Shown one piece after another: positions 35,621 to 46,424 of a stretch of 64,000 bases of DNA (the first letter of the stretch is position 1; every line of letters starts with the position of its first letter). Source of the stretch: Bathymodiolus brooksi (taxonomy: Eukaryota; Mollusca; Bivalvia; Mytilida; Modiolidae); NCBI GenBank assembly GCA_963680875.1, contig OY804579.1, forward strand, positions 21,437,804 to 21,501,803, read 5' to 3'. Below the pieces are notes generated by a model that had not been told where the DNA came from, did no database searches, and worked only from the letters and a program-made list of their open reading frames with translations. Made by a program: the position numbers and the translations under genes.

Positions 35621-35978
35621 AAGATAAAGAAGTCAAAAATGTCAAGAGTTTTTTTGTCAATGTGTGACGTAAAAGTATTTTTGACATTTACGTCACCGAA
35701 TATGGTACTGCTTTGACAACTATTTTACCTATTTTGTTCCTGTATTTAAATACTGTTACAGTGACAGCCGGAACCTTTGAACCGTAATGAGAGCGGGAGG
35801 TTTGGCGCCTTAAAGTCTGATTCAACTCACCATTTCTTTAGAAATGCCTGTACCAAGTCAGGGTCATTACGGTTTTCACAGTTTTCCGGTTGTTGACTGA
35901 TTTTGTCTGTTTATATAATTATGAGTTTTGACTTTCCCTTTGTAAGATTGTTCGGAGTTCGGTAATTTTGTTATTACC
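35621..35978 (+). mobile_element. 3' UTR of the truncated RT copy
   Basis: Follows the RT stop and matches 50550-50910 almost base for base: a GTGACGTAAAAGTATTTTTG block, GGTACTGCTTTGACAACTA, GAGAGCGGGAGGTTTGGCGC, TACCAAGTCAGGGTCATTAC and the end GGAGTTCGGTAATTTTGTTA. The shared end at TTATTACC marks the element 3' end. Confidence 0.85.
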
Positions 35979-36857
35979 TTTATTTCATTGTATTCTTCAC
36001 AATTGTGAATCTATTAATTTATCGTTTTCATAGAATACGTTTTTAAAGCAAAACATGGTGAACTGTAGCTAAAACAAAACGTTACTGGTACAACGTTTCA
36101 GTTTCTTTACAACTTTTCACAAAAAATAGGGCTTTGTATTTTTGTCTAGCTTTTGTACCATTCGTTCATCTCAAGATAGTGTTATCCTGTAAAAGTGGAA
36201 GCATAAACCTTTGATTTGTTGAATCGATTAATAGCGATTTAAAGAAAGGAGATGTTGAAAATATACGTTGTCTTGTAGTAGTTCGTCGAGTTCAGATTTT
36301 GTTTCGCGATACAGTTTATTGTTTTCTCGTTCGATTGTCTTTTACCCTTCATAATACATATAATACTCCATGACTCTCAATAAAAAAAACCCAGAGTGTC
36401 TAAATACTAATAACAGAACATCAAAGAAACATAGCCAAGTATTATTGTGAGTCTGAAACATTTGAATAACCAACTTATTAGATTTACATGTAAAAACAGG
36501 TTTTATGTGACAAGACGAGGATAATAATTCATTGTTTGTCGTATCAATTACCGTAGCCGGTAGACCTATAATATTTTAAGGAGAGAAATGAGATATACAT
36601 GGCAGACTTATTAACTTCGTTAAGGGGATATGTTCAATAAAAATATTATTCCGTATTTTCGTCTCAAAATAGTATCTGTGTCACTGATATTCGGTAAAAA
36701 CAACCATCCTTATATTTTCCGAGGTCTACCTAGGAGACAAATTGTCACAGCAGCATGAAGACAGTGGTGTATGTCGACATATACACGTCTTGTTGTCTTG
36801 TTGGAAATAAAGCATATCTACCATTGTGGTTATTAATTATGCAATCAAGTTGTTATG
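35979..36857. other. AT-rich anonymous DNA
   Basis: No gene is recognised. Confidence 0.5.
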
Positions 36858-36920
36858 ATTTTGGTGTTTAACGCCAATTTCAACAATATTTCAGTTATAT
36901 CGTAGCGTTTTACAATCAAC
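36858..36920 (-). mobile_element. SINE tail-proximal fragment
   Basis: GGTGTTTAACGCCAATTTCA and ACAATATTTCAGTTATATCG match the antisense of 11290-11345. Confidence 0.65.
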
Positions 36921-37447
36921 ATTTGTCAAATGTGTTTAGATTTAATAAATAAATGTGACATCATTATTTGTTATATAACTTAATGTATGTAATATTTGCG
37001 ACGCCAAACTGTTCGACCTGCTGTAATCATTATCATACACTTCGGGCGTTAAAATAATGCAGTATTCGCTTGTTGAAATTACCATTACAATAACACGTCA
37101 ACATAGATAATGGGGGCCTCGTATATATGAAGAACTGAACAGGAAATGCAAATCCTTTTTGACGTACCTGATATTGCACTAGTCTTGTAGTTAAAGTTCA
37201 TGTCGTCCAATCATTTATTTTTATTTCCTATCGATTTCAGTGTTCAATCGTGTTGTTTTGTCCATCGGTATTCTGTGTTTTTGAACTGCTTCCAATAAGT
37301 TTGGGTTCCTAAAACTAGCTTAACCCCACCACTTAATATTGTGACTATGTCAATACAATAAGTCCTATGCCAAGCGAGGAAAGTGAGTGGGCATGTATTT
37401 GTGTGTTAGGGATATTGGATTTGACTCTTCCTTCCATTTTCCTTTTT
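36921..37447. other. Anonymous sequence
   Basis: A 61-codon ORF at 37367 overlaps the next feature on the other strand. No gene is recognised. Confidence 0.45.
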
Positions 37448-37840
37448 GATAAGGGTAATAACAAAATTACCGAACTCCGAACAATCTTACAAGGGAAAGT
37501 CAACACTCATAAGTATATAAACAGAAAAATCAGTCAACAACCGGAAAACTGAAAACCATAATGACCCTGACTTGGTACAGGCATTTCTAAAGAAATGATG
37601 GGTTGAATCAGATTTTTAAAGCACCAAACCTCCCGCTTTCATTACGGCTGTCACTATGACAGTATTTATAACAATACTGGAACAAAATAGGTAAAATAGT
37701 TGTCAAAGCAGTACCAAATTCAGTGAAGTAAATGTCAAAAACACTTTTACGTCACACATTGATAAAAAAATATTTTTGATATTTTTGTTGACTTCCTTAT
37801 CTTTATACATGTTCACTATATGAAAGTACATCGCTTAGAA
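37448..37840 (-). mobile_element. RT retroelement 3' UTR copy, minus strand
   Basis: Starts at GGGTAATAACAAAATTACCG (the element 3' end in antisense) and runs to TATCTTTATACATGTTCACT, which is the last RT codons and stop. It matches 35590-35975 in reverse with scattered changes. Almost all of the coding part is missing. Confidence 0.85.
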
Positions 37841-37964
37841 CTGTTCCGACAGTGTTGTGATTTTTTATTTTAATTTAATTTCATCTATAAGTGTGTGAAA
37901 CAGGCCAATTGGTTAACATGAAATGATGGATGAATGATTATTGAAGTATTAAGTGTTATGAGTT

Positions 37965-38050
37965 GTGGAAGTTTAACGTCACTTCCAACAATATACCAGT
38001 TATATCGGGGAGGTCAATTGTATTGCAGGGGGAATCGGGCATGCGATAAA
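37965..38050 (-). mobile_element. Decayed SINE fragment
   Basis: GTTTAACGTCACTTCCAACA and GTTATATCGGGGAGGTCAAT correspond to the antisense SINE body at 41745-41790. Confidence 0.55.
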
Positions 38051-38685
38051 AATAATCGAAAGAACGGGTTTTTAACTCAACTTAAAGGCCCCGATCGTGT
38101 ATTTTCTTAATTCTTGGTTTATTGTTTCTTGACAAATTGTCTTTTCTGCTTCTTTCTACATTCGAATCTTTTGACATTATCGTTGATTTTTTTTATGCGC
38201 CACCATATTCTTGTTTTCTAAGTCAATAACAACTGTATCTCTGTACAGTAGAATTGCAAACAAAGCGCTTCGTGAATATGGATGATATATTGTAGTGACG
38301 ACTAAACGATATTCGGGGGACGTTTCCACGAGATAAACGTAGAAGAAGTTGACGTTATCTTCAAGGCGGCCTATTTGTTGTTAATTTATGTTTTCCATAC
38401 ATATTCCTTAATAAAAATATTTAGGTAAAAACAGCAACGAATTTGCAATTAAGTTGCAAATGTAAACAATAAAACAAAATAATTATAGTAATACATGATA
38501 CACTAGAGACAATAAATGTCCATTTATCAGATAAAATCACAATAGCTTGATATTATTGTTCATTTAATTACATTTGTATTTTATAAATAACTGACATGAA
38601 AGTCTATCTTTGTATGATGGAATATGCGGTTAATAAGGATGGACGTATTTAGAAAAGCTGAAAATGAATAGGAAACCACCACTAA
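38051..38685. other. AT-rich anonymous DNA
   Basis: No gene is recognised. Confidence 0.5.
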
Positions 38686-38826
38686 ATGATATATATATAT
38701 AGATCTATATATATAAAAAAGAAATTATTAAATTATAAAGTCTCTTAGATTATTTTACAAATAAAAACTCTTATTCCATATTCCATACGTTTCTGCTGTT
38801 TACACAGCTTTCCTCAGTGGAAATGT
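38686..38826 (-). mobile_element. Hammerhead-bearing element end next to a (TA)n tract
   Basis: Reading the minus strand, a hammerhead motif (next entry) is followed by about 70 AT-rich bases, then AATTTCTTTTTTATATATAG and a TA microsatellite. The foldback at 63560-63766 has the same order (hammerhead, spacer, AATTTCTTTTATAT, TA run). Shared layout suggests one family that sits in TA microsatellites. Confidence 0.5.
38781..38822 (-). ncRNA. Hammerhead ribozyme candidate
   Basis: On the minus strand: stem I strand TTCCA, core CTGAGGA (position 7 is free in the family), stem II GCTGT/ACAGC with a GTAA loop, GAAA, then CGTA giving a one-base-pair stem III and a GTA cleavage triplet, and the return strand TGGAA that pairs fully with TTCCA. 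One unpaired A more on the 5' than the 3' side of stem II is the main irregularity. Confidence 0.55.
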
Positions 38827-38828
38827 AT

Positions 38829-38960
38829 TTAACCCTTAATTGTCCAAAGAGCCTATTTTTAGGCTTTTCAAAACACCCCTCGAGTGCCAACGACCTATTT
38901 GTAGGCTTTGCGTAAAACGTCATTCATCGATGACGTCACAGTAAACATGACGTCACAAGT
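38829..38960 (+). mobile_element. piggyBac-like left end (TTAA-CCCTT)
   Basis: TTAACCCTTAATTGTCC starts at 38829. Two short hairpins follow, AGCCTATTTTTAGGCT and ACCTATTTGTAGGCTTT, at a similar position to the three CGACA-TTTGTCG hairpins behind the TTAA at 42842. A TTAA target and CCC ends are typical of piggyBac. The partner end may be the inverted AAAGGGTTAA at 42687-42696, giving 3.87 kb. No transposase is recognised inside. Confidence 0.4.
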
Positions 38961-39689
38961 TCAATGATAGTGCCGTTCTATAATATATATTTTTTTTATT
39001 TTTTTTTATTCAGAACCTACCACTTTACAACGGTGGCGAGCATCAACGTACCAATGTTTGCGTCTAATAATCATAAATTATACAACTATATTAAAATGAG
39101 TATAAATCATACACGAACATTGAATATAACACATTTGAAATCATCAAAGAATAAAAAAAACATCATTGTCATTGTCATAAAAGTCACAATATATCATCAC
39201 AGAAACAGAAACAATTGTGTCATTCTTCATTAAAACAAAATTATATACATTGTATATTTTTAATTGCACTTAATTATAAGTAAAATATAAGAATGACATA
39301 TAAAATAAAAGAAACACAATATTAAGCGAGTTCCTGATCATCGACACATGACTCAATTACAATAGTTCGCTCTTTCATCATTTTACATAATTATTCTTTT
39401 TACTGAACTGCTCGATCAAGAAACCAAGCTCACTGTTAAAGCTAAAACTAAGACAAAAGTCACCGCAGATTTTGAAAGGACGGTAGCTCTGAAAACGCAA
39501 GATCCGGATAAAACGATTTTATTACTGTTTCTATTTCTTCGAATAGTTCTTGTCTGATAATGATTGGTATATGCACTGCGCTTCAAATCAACTGAATGGC
39601 GTAACAAATCATTTAAAGATAGGTGTAAAGTAATCAAACATCTCTTCAATTCATTTACGGAGAAGTGCATTATTTCCAGTATTATAGTT
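38961..39689. other. AT-rich anonymous DNA
   Basis: Short ORFs on both strands (38964-39233, 39416-39670) show no motif I recognise. Confidence 0.45.
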
Positions 39690-39862
39690 AGATAGACATG
39701 TCACCCCACTCGGATACAATATCCTGATTCCGAGCCAACCAGTCTTTGCTAGATTTCTCCTTAATGCTACGTGCTTAGTGGAGAAGCATCAAATACCAAT
39801 TTTATAGTCTTTGGTTTGACCCGATCGGGAATAGAACGCACGACCTACCGCATTCGACATTT
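39690..39862 (-). mobile_element. tRNA-derived SINE, second family
   Basis: Antisense blocks TGTCACCCCACTCGGATAC, GAGCCAACCAGTCTTTGC, CTCCTTAATGCTACGTGC and GACCCGATCGGGAATAGAAC followed by CACGACCTACCGC. The last is a damaged antisense Pol III B box. The A-box end is missing, with a TA microsatellite shortly after. Confidence 0.6.
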
Positions 39863-39871
39863 TAATAACGA

Positions 39872-39874
<3 letters not shown>

Positions 39875-39918
<44 letters not shown>
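39875..39918. repeat. (TA)n microsatellite
   Basis: About 20 TA units. Confidence 0.95.
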
Positions 39919-39923
<5 letters not shown>

Positions 39924-40005
39924 CTGTAGGGTACCCTCTGAAATGGCCCCAACTTTCCGTTCAGGATTAGGAGTTATAAACTTGTGTTTAATTTAAAGGT
40001 CTAGG

Positions 40006-41161
40006 CAGGGCCGCCAAGAGAATTTTTGGGCTCCAGGGAAAAAGGAAACTTGGCCCCCCTCCTCCAATTCTCCAAATAATGATACTCAAACTAAGTCCAC
40101 CACGGTGTGTCATTAGGAAGGAATCAGTACAGCAAAAATGAATAGATGAATTGTGATTTAGAAAACAGCTTTCTACTTGTTTATTTGTCTGGACCATTAA
40201 TTATAATGATCTGGTACATTTATTAATAGATGTATTTTTATAAACTAAAAACAATAGTCAAATTATTTTATCGACAACCAAATATAGAACATATCTTCAC
40301 TAATTTAATGCCCTAGGCAGCTGAATAAGTACACGTTTTAGTCTAAGTCTACAACATTTTTATTTGAAAAAGCATAGGGTAAAAACAATTTCAGCAGCAA
40401 ATGTTACTCAGATAGGATTCCGAGGCTTTGAAAAAAATTACCAACAGGAACCCTCGTGTCTCGTTTTACCCACTTGCCTTCATAAGAATATTAATCAGTT
40501 TAAAGTTAAACTGAAGTCAATATACCAAAATATAGTAGAAACTACTTTTGATACCAACAACTATTGTAGGCCTACTTTGGCCAGTTGACTTGTGCGTGTC
40601 TGAGATGTCATCCCTTTTTTTTATATCTCTCTCAGTCTCTCTCTCGACATCTTTTGTATCGACCCGCTCAGCATACCTCGATTATAATTTGTTTAATTTG
40701 TATGTTGCAATGTTTGACAATGACAATGTGGTGACTGACGAAGTGAAATTAATAAATAGATGAAAAATAAAGGGCCATCTGAACGGAATCAATTGAGTTT
40801 AACGAAAGTCTGATCATGTCTACTCACCATTATTGAGCCCCTCCCCCTGCAATCCTCGATCTGCTACTCTCAGAGGTAATTCTTAGGGACTTAGCCTGGG
40901 ACCCCATTTCTATGTATTTGTCTATAGCAAATCACTTAGGCCTACATATTTCAGAGCCCTTATATAAAATTTAGTGGGGCCCCTCCACCTGCAACCCTCG
41001 ATCCACCAGTGTCAATGGTTGTTCTTAGGGGAGCCTAAGCTGTCGGGCTTGGCTCTCATTTGAGTCATTTAATATACATTTACAAATTGAAAATCACTAA
41101 ATATATGTACATGGCCCCCTGGCCACTGTTCCGGCTGACCCCCACCCTCTCAGTGGGCCTG
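40006..41161. mobile_element. hAT-like non-autonomous element with an 8-bp target-site duplication
   Basis: The 1156-bp segment starts CAGGGCCGCCAAGAG and ends, inverted, CAGGCCCACTGAGAG. The flanks GGTCTAGG at 39998-40005 and GGTCTAGG at 41162-41169 are identical 8-mers, the duplication length of the hAT superfamily. The interior has repeated GC-rich blocks (GCAATCCTCGATCTGC and GCAACCCTCGATCCACCAG) unlike the AT-rich surroundings. Short ORFs inside show no hAT transposase motif. Confidence 0.65.
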
Positions 41162-41169
41162 GGTCTAGG

Positions 41170-41735
41170 GTATGTACTTACATATGGTGATATTGCCAAT
41201 GTGTAAACCTACTTAAAAAGGTCCTCCCGACATAAGCAAAGTTTTCAGGCTACCCCAGCGAGTTAATCAAGGCAACAGAAATAGACTTGTGCGTTTTGGA
41301 AAGGGGAAACAGCGAAACTGTATTCTCTGTACTACACCAAACATACGCTCTAGAGCAATCACTATATGCTCGAGATGTAATAAAGTGGTTCATGCCATAT
41401 GCTTGCATTGTATCGGCATTGAACTTTAAGAAACATATTAAACATATTGACAATTCATAGCTTTTGTCAATATATATTTTTAGATGGATAGATTAACGTG
41501 TTGAAAGAACAAAACTTAACGGGTGAAAAAAAACACAGATCACAGGCAATAATTAAATTGTTATATATCTTTGTTGAACTTTCTCAAATATAAGGTTTAA
41601 ATCCAACAATCATTACTCGGAGCTGGACTAGAGAGATACTCATGTCATTTATGTCGATTCTTTCAACTTTACATGTGAATATTTACCATGCTTCCTCCAT
41701 ATTATTTGTTATTTAATGTTGATATATATAACAGA
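41170..41735. other. AT-rich anonymous DNA
   Basis: No gene is recognised. Confidence 0.45.
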
Positions 41736-41739
41736 GAAT

Positions 41740-42060
41740 TATGGTATTAAACGTCACTTTCAACAATATTTAAATTATATCGTGGTGGTCAGTTTTTTTT
41801 TGGTGGTGGAAACCGGAGTACCCGGGGAAAACCATCAACCTACCGGAAGTCACCGAAAAACTTTATCACATAATGTTGTATCGAGTACACCTCGCCTGAG
41901 TGGGATTCGAACTCCCAGCGTTAGTAGTGATAGGCAGTACACCTCGCCTGAGTGGGATTCGAACTCCCAGCGTTAGTAGTGATAGGCAGTACACCTCACC
42001 TGAGTGGGATTCGAACTCACAGCGTTAGTAGTGATAGGCAGTGATTGCATAGCTAGTTAT
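41740..42060 (-). mobile_element. SINE with a triplicated tRNA-like head
   Basis: In antisense order come the tail TTAAACGTCACTTTCAACAA, the GGTGGTGGAAACCGGAGTAC body, and a tRNA-like head with GTGGGATTCGAACTCCCAGC (antisense B box). The 52-bp head segment GTACACCTCGCCTGAGTGGG...GATAGGCA is present three times in tandem at about 41887, 41937 and 41988. The A-box part is absent or too decayed to read. Confidence 0.75.
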
Positions 42061-42304
42061 AAAAAACATATCCACCTAACATAAGATCACAACCACGACA
42101 TTGTTTTTTTAGGGCAAAAGCGTATGTCAAATTTTACATATATTTCATTATTTAAAGTGTGATAAACGCGCATGCAATTTTACATGATTAGATTCAATAA
42201 AGTGTGGGGAAAAAAACAAATGTACAATTTTACATTAGACATATTTTTTTTTTTAAATACATCAGTAATTTTCTATTTTACCCATTAAGGTCTGAAAAAA
42301 GATT
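42061..42304. other. AT-rich DNA with degenerate GCAATTTTACAT motifs
   Basis: GCAATTTTACATGATTAG and ACAATTTTACATTAGACA are diverged relatives of the tandem unit that follows. Confidence 0.5.
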
Positions 42305-42480
42305 GTGCAATTTTACATTGTAAATTTACAACCCACAAAGTCTAAACACGTGTGTGTAATTTTACATTGTAAATTTACAACCCACAAAGTCTAAACACGT
42401 GTGTGTAATTTTACATTACAATTTACACCCCACAAAGTCAAAAAACGTGTGTGCAATTTTACATTAGGTCATGTAATGTT
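42305..42480. repeat. 49-bp tandem repeat, about 3.5 units
   Basis: GTGTAATTTTACATTGTAA and CAACCCACAAAGTCTAAACA repeat at 49-bp spacing (TTTTACAT at 42311, 42360, 42409 and 42457). More degenerate copies extend to about 42600. It may be subterminal sequence of the piggyBac-like element ending at 42696. Confidence 0.8.
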
Positions 42481-42656
42481 TTTTTAAATACGGCAGTAAT
42501 TTTCTGTTTTACATTTTAAGGTCTAATTTTTTTGTTCACATTACACCCCACAAAGTCTAAAAAAAAACTGTGTGCAATTTTAGGTCATGTATTGTGACGT
42601 TTTACACTGGTAACGTCATAACTTCACGGTAAACAAATTTAACTAAAAATCCCTTG

Positions 42657-42696
42657 GCACTGATCAGTGAAAAGGGCTTGGCATCCAAAGGGTTAA
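42657..42696 (-). mobile_element. piggyBac-like right end (AAAGGGTTAA)
   Basis: Reads inward as TTAACCCTTTGGATGCCA. It shares TTAACCCTTT...TGCCA with the end at 42842. It faces the left end at 38829. Confidence 0.4.
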
Positions 42697-42833
42697 GAAT
42701 TGAATGCATTCTTTTGAAGTTTCATTGGGGTATGAAAGCGTTGACCGAAGTACAGCGCTTCATGTTGAAAATGTAGTTCGATCAACGCTTTCATACCCCA
42801 ATGAAACTTCAAAAGAATGCATTCAATTCTTAT
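42694..42833. repeat. Foldback repeat, copy 1
   Basis: TAAGAATTGAATGCATTCTT and GAAGTTTCATTGGGGTATGA are mirrored by TCATACCCCAATGAAACTTC and AAGAATGCATTCAATTCTTA. Arms are about 52 bp. A second copy lies at 47797-47924. It is wedged between two outward-facing piggyBac-like ends. Confidence 0.85.
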
Positions 42834-42841
42834 AATTATAT

Positions 42842-42960
42842 TTAACCCTTTCAGTGCCAGAGCGACATTTTTGTCGTTTGAGGGTTGACTGCCAAATCGA
42901 CATATTTGTCGTTTGGGGGTTGACTGCCAGACGACATATTTGTCGTTTAATTGATTATTT
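42842..42960 (+). mobile_element. piggyBac left end with hairpin repeats
   Basis: TTAACCCTTTCAGTGCCAGA starts at 42842, followed by three repeats of GACATATTTGTCGTTT with GGGTTGACTGCCA between them. TTAA plus CCC is the piggyBac end signature, and the transposase remnant follows 140 bp later in the same direction. Confidence 0.7.
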
Positions 42961-43101
42961 TAGCTATTCACGGTTTTCGGCACAATCAATAAAATCATAC
43001 CTTTGTATACATTTTTAATAACTGTGTTGTTGTTTTTTCTACAATGTATGACGTCTTACGTCTTAGATATAATGACGTCACTTTAAAAGAGATCAAAGAA
43101 A

Positions 43102-44920
43102 ATGAACGAAAGTTCGGGTGAACTTTCTGACGTTTCAGACCAGTTATCGGACATTACTGAAATAATATCAGATGTCGGGACGGACGAATCTGATGTTGAC
43201 ACTGAAGAAGACATACAGCCTGCTCCTGGAAGGAATGCCAATCCATGGTTTTTTATATAGACAGATAAACTTTCCAGCTGAACGTGGAAGGTTTCGTGGC
43301 CGGAAAGCACTGGACCTACGGGATTTGAACCAAACTATACGCCCGTAGAATATTTTGAAAAATTTCTATCAACCAAAGATGAAGACATGATAGGTCGTTT
43401 GGTTACATGTATTAAAGCATAGTCATTGCCACTAAATTTTGTTGTTCACGTAGATGTTCTGTCTCCTGGTACTATAATGCAATTTCATCTCTTTAATATT
43501 ACAAGAAAATCTTATAATTCATATAAAATATTGGCTTAGAATATAAATTATATATATTGTATGTATTTTGAAAATTCCAGGAGGGTCCGGACCCCCCCCC
43601 CCCTCTCCCTTACACGCCGCTATTTAATGGGTTTAGTTATTTAACCTACGTATGTGAAATGATCAAACATTTTTATAAAGGCGTATTGCGCGTTTGACAC
43701 ACTGCGGAGCCTTCACCTTGTGCATTTATGTCACTGTTCCATTTTACAAATCAACAGGTATGCAAACCAGTGTCAGAACAGAGAGCACCGATCAACACAT
43801 GCAAGATCGACACAGTGGAAACCCGTGCAACGTTTGAAATTAATCACGTGATCATGGGGCATTGCTTTCAGGCGGCACAAAATGGGAGAATTGATTCAGA
43901 TGTTTCATTTTGAAGCATTATATGTTTATGAGTAGCAAATGATTTAATTGAATTAATTGATAAAGATTTGTCGAAATTATTTGTTTGCGATGCGCACAAC
44001 GTGATTTAGATTATTTCTTCATGAGCTGAACAACAGTTGCGATCAATCCTTAAAATGATCTCATTTCGAAATCCCTGAATCCGTCCAAGGTCCACAGTTC
44101 ATAAAAATATTAAAATTTCACAATTGCATTGATTTCTTTCAAAAGTTTTTAGACGAAAACATACAGACGAGGAACAAATATAAAGTTCACGACAGAGAGA
44201 TTTCATCTCATCTTTTTATTATTTTAAATGTATGGTCTATACATATTTTGCATATTTTTATGCTACAACGATGTAGCTATACACATGTAGATATTATTTT
44301 AAAGGATTATTTACCGTACCGTACTGTTCAATCATTTTAACCGATGTCCTTCATTTTAACTTTTCCTAGATATGAAGCAGTTATGGATTTAGTTGCACCG
44401 CATTTTGGAAAATATCACCATGTCACAATGGATAATTGGTTTACGTCCCCAAAGCTTTCACAAGATTTGAGGAATGGGGGGAGACGTTACGCGCGCTATT
44501 GGTGATACTTTGACTAAATAGAACATGAAATAAGTATTTAAACGAATGTAGATTTTTTTTAGATTGATAGATTTTGATTTCCGATACATGCTTGTATAGG
44601 GAATTATACGAATAATTGCTTTATTATATTAGATTAGGTTTAATTTTGCTTTTGAAAACGAATTTATTGGAAGAAAACGTCGCTAACGCACAATTTTCTC
44701 ATGTAACACGTTACAAAATATCCGTATGTCTTTTACATTTTTCTCAGTAAAAACCTAAAAATACGTTTTTCGGACCATTTTTTTGTAGGCCCGCAAGCAG
44801 AGTCAGCGTACTCTATGACCTCATTAACGATTTCTGATTAAAGGAATGCTTGAAGGAAACACATCGGTGAGTTCCTGGAAAGAAAAGAATGTAACGCTGA
44901 AGGAAAAACATCTGCATGCC
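43102..44920 (+). pseudogene. piggyBac transposase, broken
   Basis: Block 1 (43102-43440) opens with an acidic N-terminus (ESDVDTEEDIQ), has in-frame stops at 43258 and 43279, and continues TGPTGFEPNYTPVEYFEKFL, the start of the DDE_Tnp_1_7 domain. Block 2 (44368-44505) reads AVMDLVAPHF then HHVTMDNWFTSPKLSQDL, the second catalytic-Asp region of piggyBac, then stops. Block 3 (about 44852-44920) reads SWKEKNVTLKEKHLHA, a weak match to the later W-K-D/E-K-x-V segment. The gaps (about 0.9 and 0.35 kb) and a TTTTCCTAG before block 2 could mean introns or insertions. The first catalytic Asp region is missing, so no active product is expected. Confidence 0.7.
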
Positions 44921-45920
44921 AAAAAAAACAAGCTTTATTTCAGCTATGATTTTTTTAAAGAAAGTTTAAAAAATATTCCTAAAGGAGTAAGGTCAACAAA
45001 AATGTCCAGTTGCAACTTGACGTAAAAAAAAACACGAAGTATAAAACTTTACACATTCGAAACTATATTTGTCGCTCATAATTTTCGTGCTAAATCCAAA
45101 TAGCAAAAATGTGCATTTTCAGTGGAAGAGAATGAAATTAACAAACTTGATTTCGGATAAAAATTACGATTTCTACGTAAAATTGTAGAAGTTCAACCAA
45201 TTTATCCAGTAAACGTTTTATCTTATCGACGACAAAATAACGTCGCGCCACATACAATCTTGCTATATTTTTCAAAGTTTGCTATTTTAAAAATGAAAAC
45301 AAATAAACAACAACACGATATTACGATAATTTTTTAAGAATACAACGTATACAATCAATCAATAAACAAACAGAATATGATAATCTCATTTTAGAGCAAC
45401 ATATACTTTCAAAGAAAAATTGATAAAGTACAGTCACATAACAGAAACAATAAATAAATACAAAAAGGGAATACAAACGAAATAAAACAACAAAACAAAT
45501 AAGCAAACAAACAAACATTGAAACAAACATCGTAAAGGAAAACACCAATTACATATATATATAGACAAGCATGCGAAAATAAAATAAAAATCAATAAAAA
45601 CAAAAAGTGAAATTCCGAAATGAAGAACAATACATCAAAACACACCCAACCCACCTCCACCCTAACCAAATCATCCATCATCCATTTACCAGTAGCACAC
45701 CATAACCAACACCACTACATAGACATCATCCCCGAGGGAAGGAGGCGGTAATGTGCTGTGTGTGCAGACAGGAACAACACTTTTAGGAAAAGTAGAATAA
45801 GTACTTGGTGTTCTACCTGTGTCGTTGGCCTATGCGTTGGTGATTGTTCCCACAAATTGCATGCAAGACAGGCAGAATGAGTTACATTTAAAATCCACCT
45901 GTTATGTAAATCTATTGTCA
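44921..45920. other. AT-rich anonymous DNA
   Basis: The stretch 45290-45690 is strongly A/C-biased with AAAC-rich runs; open minus-strand frames there reflect composition. No gene is recognised. Confidence 0.5.
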
Positions 45921-46144
45921 AAACTCTCCATTATTTTTAAGGAATGGAGAGTTATTGTTCTCTTTGTTCTTTAGATACTATACACAGGCTTTTTTGTGTT
46001 ACAAGATTAATAATTAATAAAATTAATAAAGTACAATGGGTGGATTTTAAGTTGGAGAATGTTCTCGTATCTCTCCATTCCTTAAAAACAATGGGCCTCG
46101 GCTCCATTATTTTTAAGGAATGGAGAGTTACTCGGACATTCTCC
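45921..46144. mobile_element. Inverted-repeat element (MITE-like)
   Basis: At 46054-46144 GGAGAATGTTCTCGTATCTC and TCCATTCCTTAAAAACAATG fold against CATTATTTTTAAGGAATGGA and ACTCGGACATTCTCC. The same CTCCATTATTTTTAAGGAAT plus GGAGAGTTA string stands at 45926-45953, suggesting a unit bounded by these repeats. Confidence 0.6.
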
Positions 46145-46424
46145 TATACGTATTACCGGCAACGTTCAACTGTACCCTACGGATGTTTGTGACATTTAAA
46201 TACACAATGTGCTAAAAATATGTTTTATCAATTTAAATTATGTACAAGCAACTGACTCAATCATTAGCATTACGATTTTTTTTATAAAGTAATTTATTAA
46301 AAACTTTTAAAATTTCAAATGAAGTTTTCGTCAACTATAACTTTGTGCTTTAACGGATCGAGCAACCTTTTATTGCATAACTCAAAGTCCATTTCATCTC
46401 AAACTAGCTGCTTATGTACATGTA

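Noticed and set aside
39416..39670. 84-codon minus-strand ORF inside the possible piggyBac-like element
   Set aside because: No transposase motif is visible, and it lies beside a SINE and a microsatellite.
38829..42696. Complete 3.87-kb piggyBac element
   Set aside because: The ends share TTAACCCTT but little more and no transposase is recognised inside, so only the ends are listed, at low confidence.
45321..45681. Minus-strand ORFs rich in Phe, Cys and Leu
   Set aside because: They reflect an A/C-biased low-complexity stretch on the plus strand.
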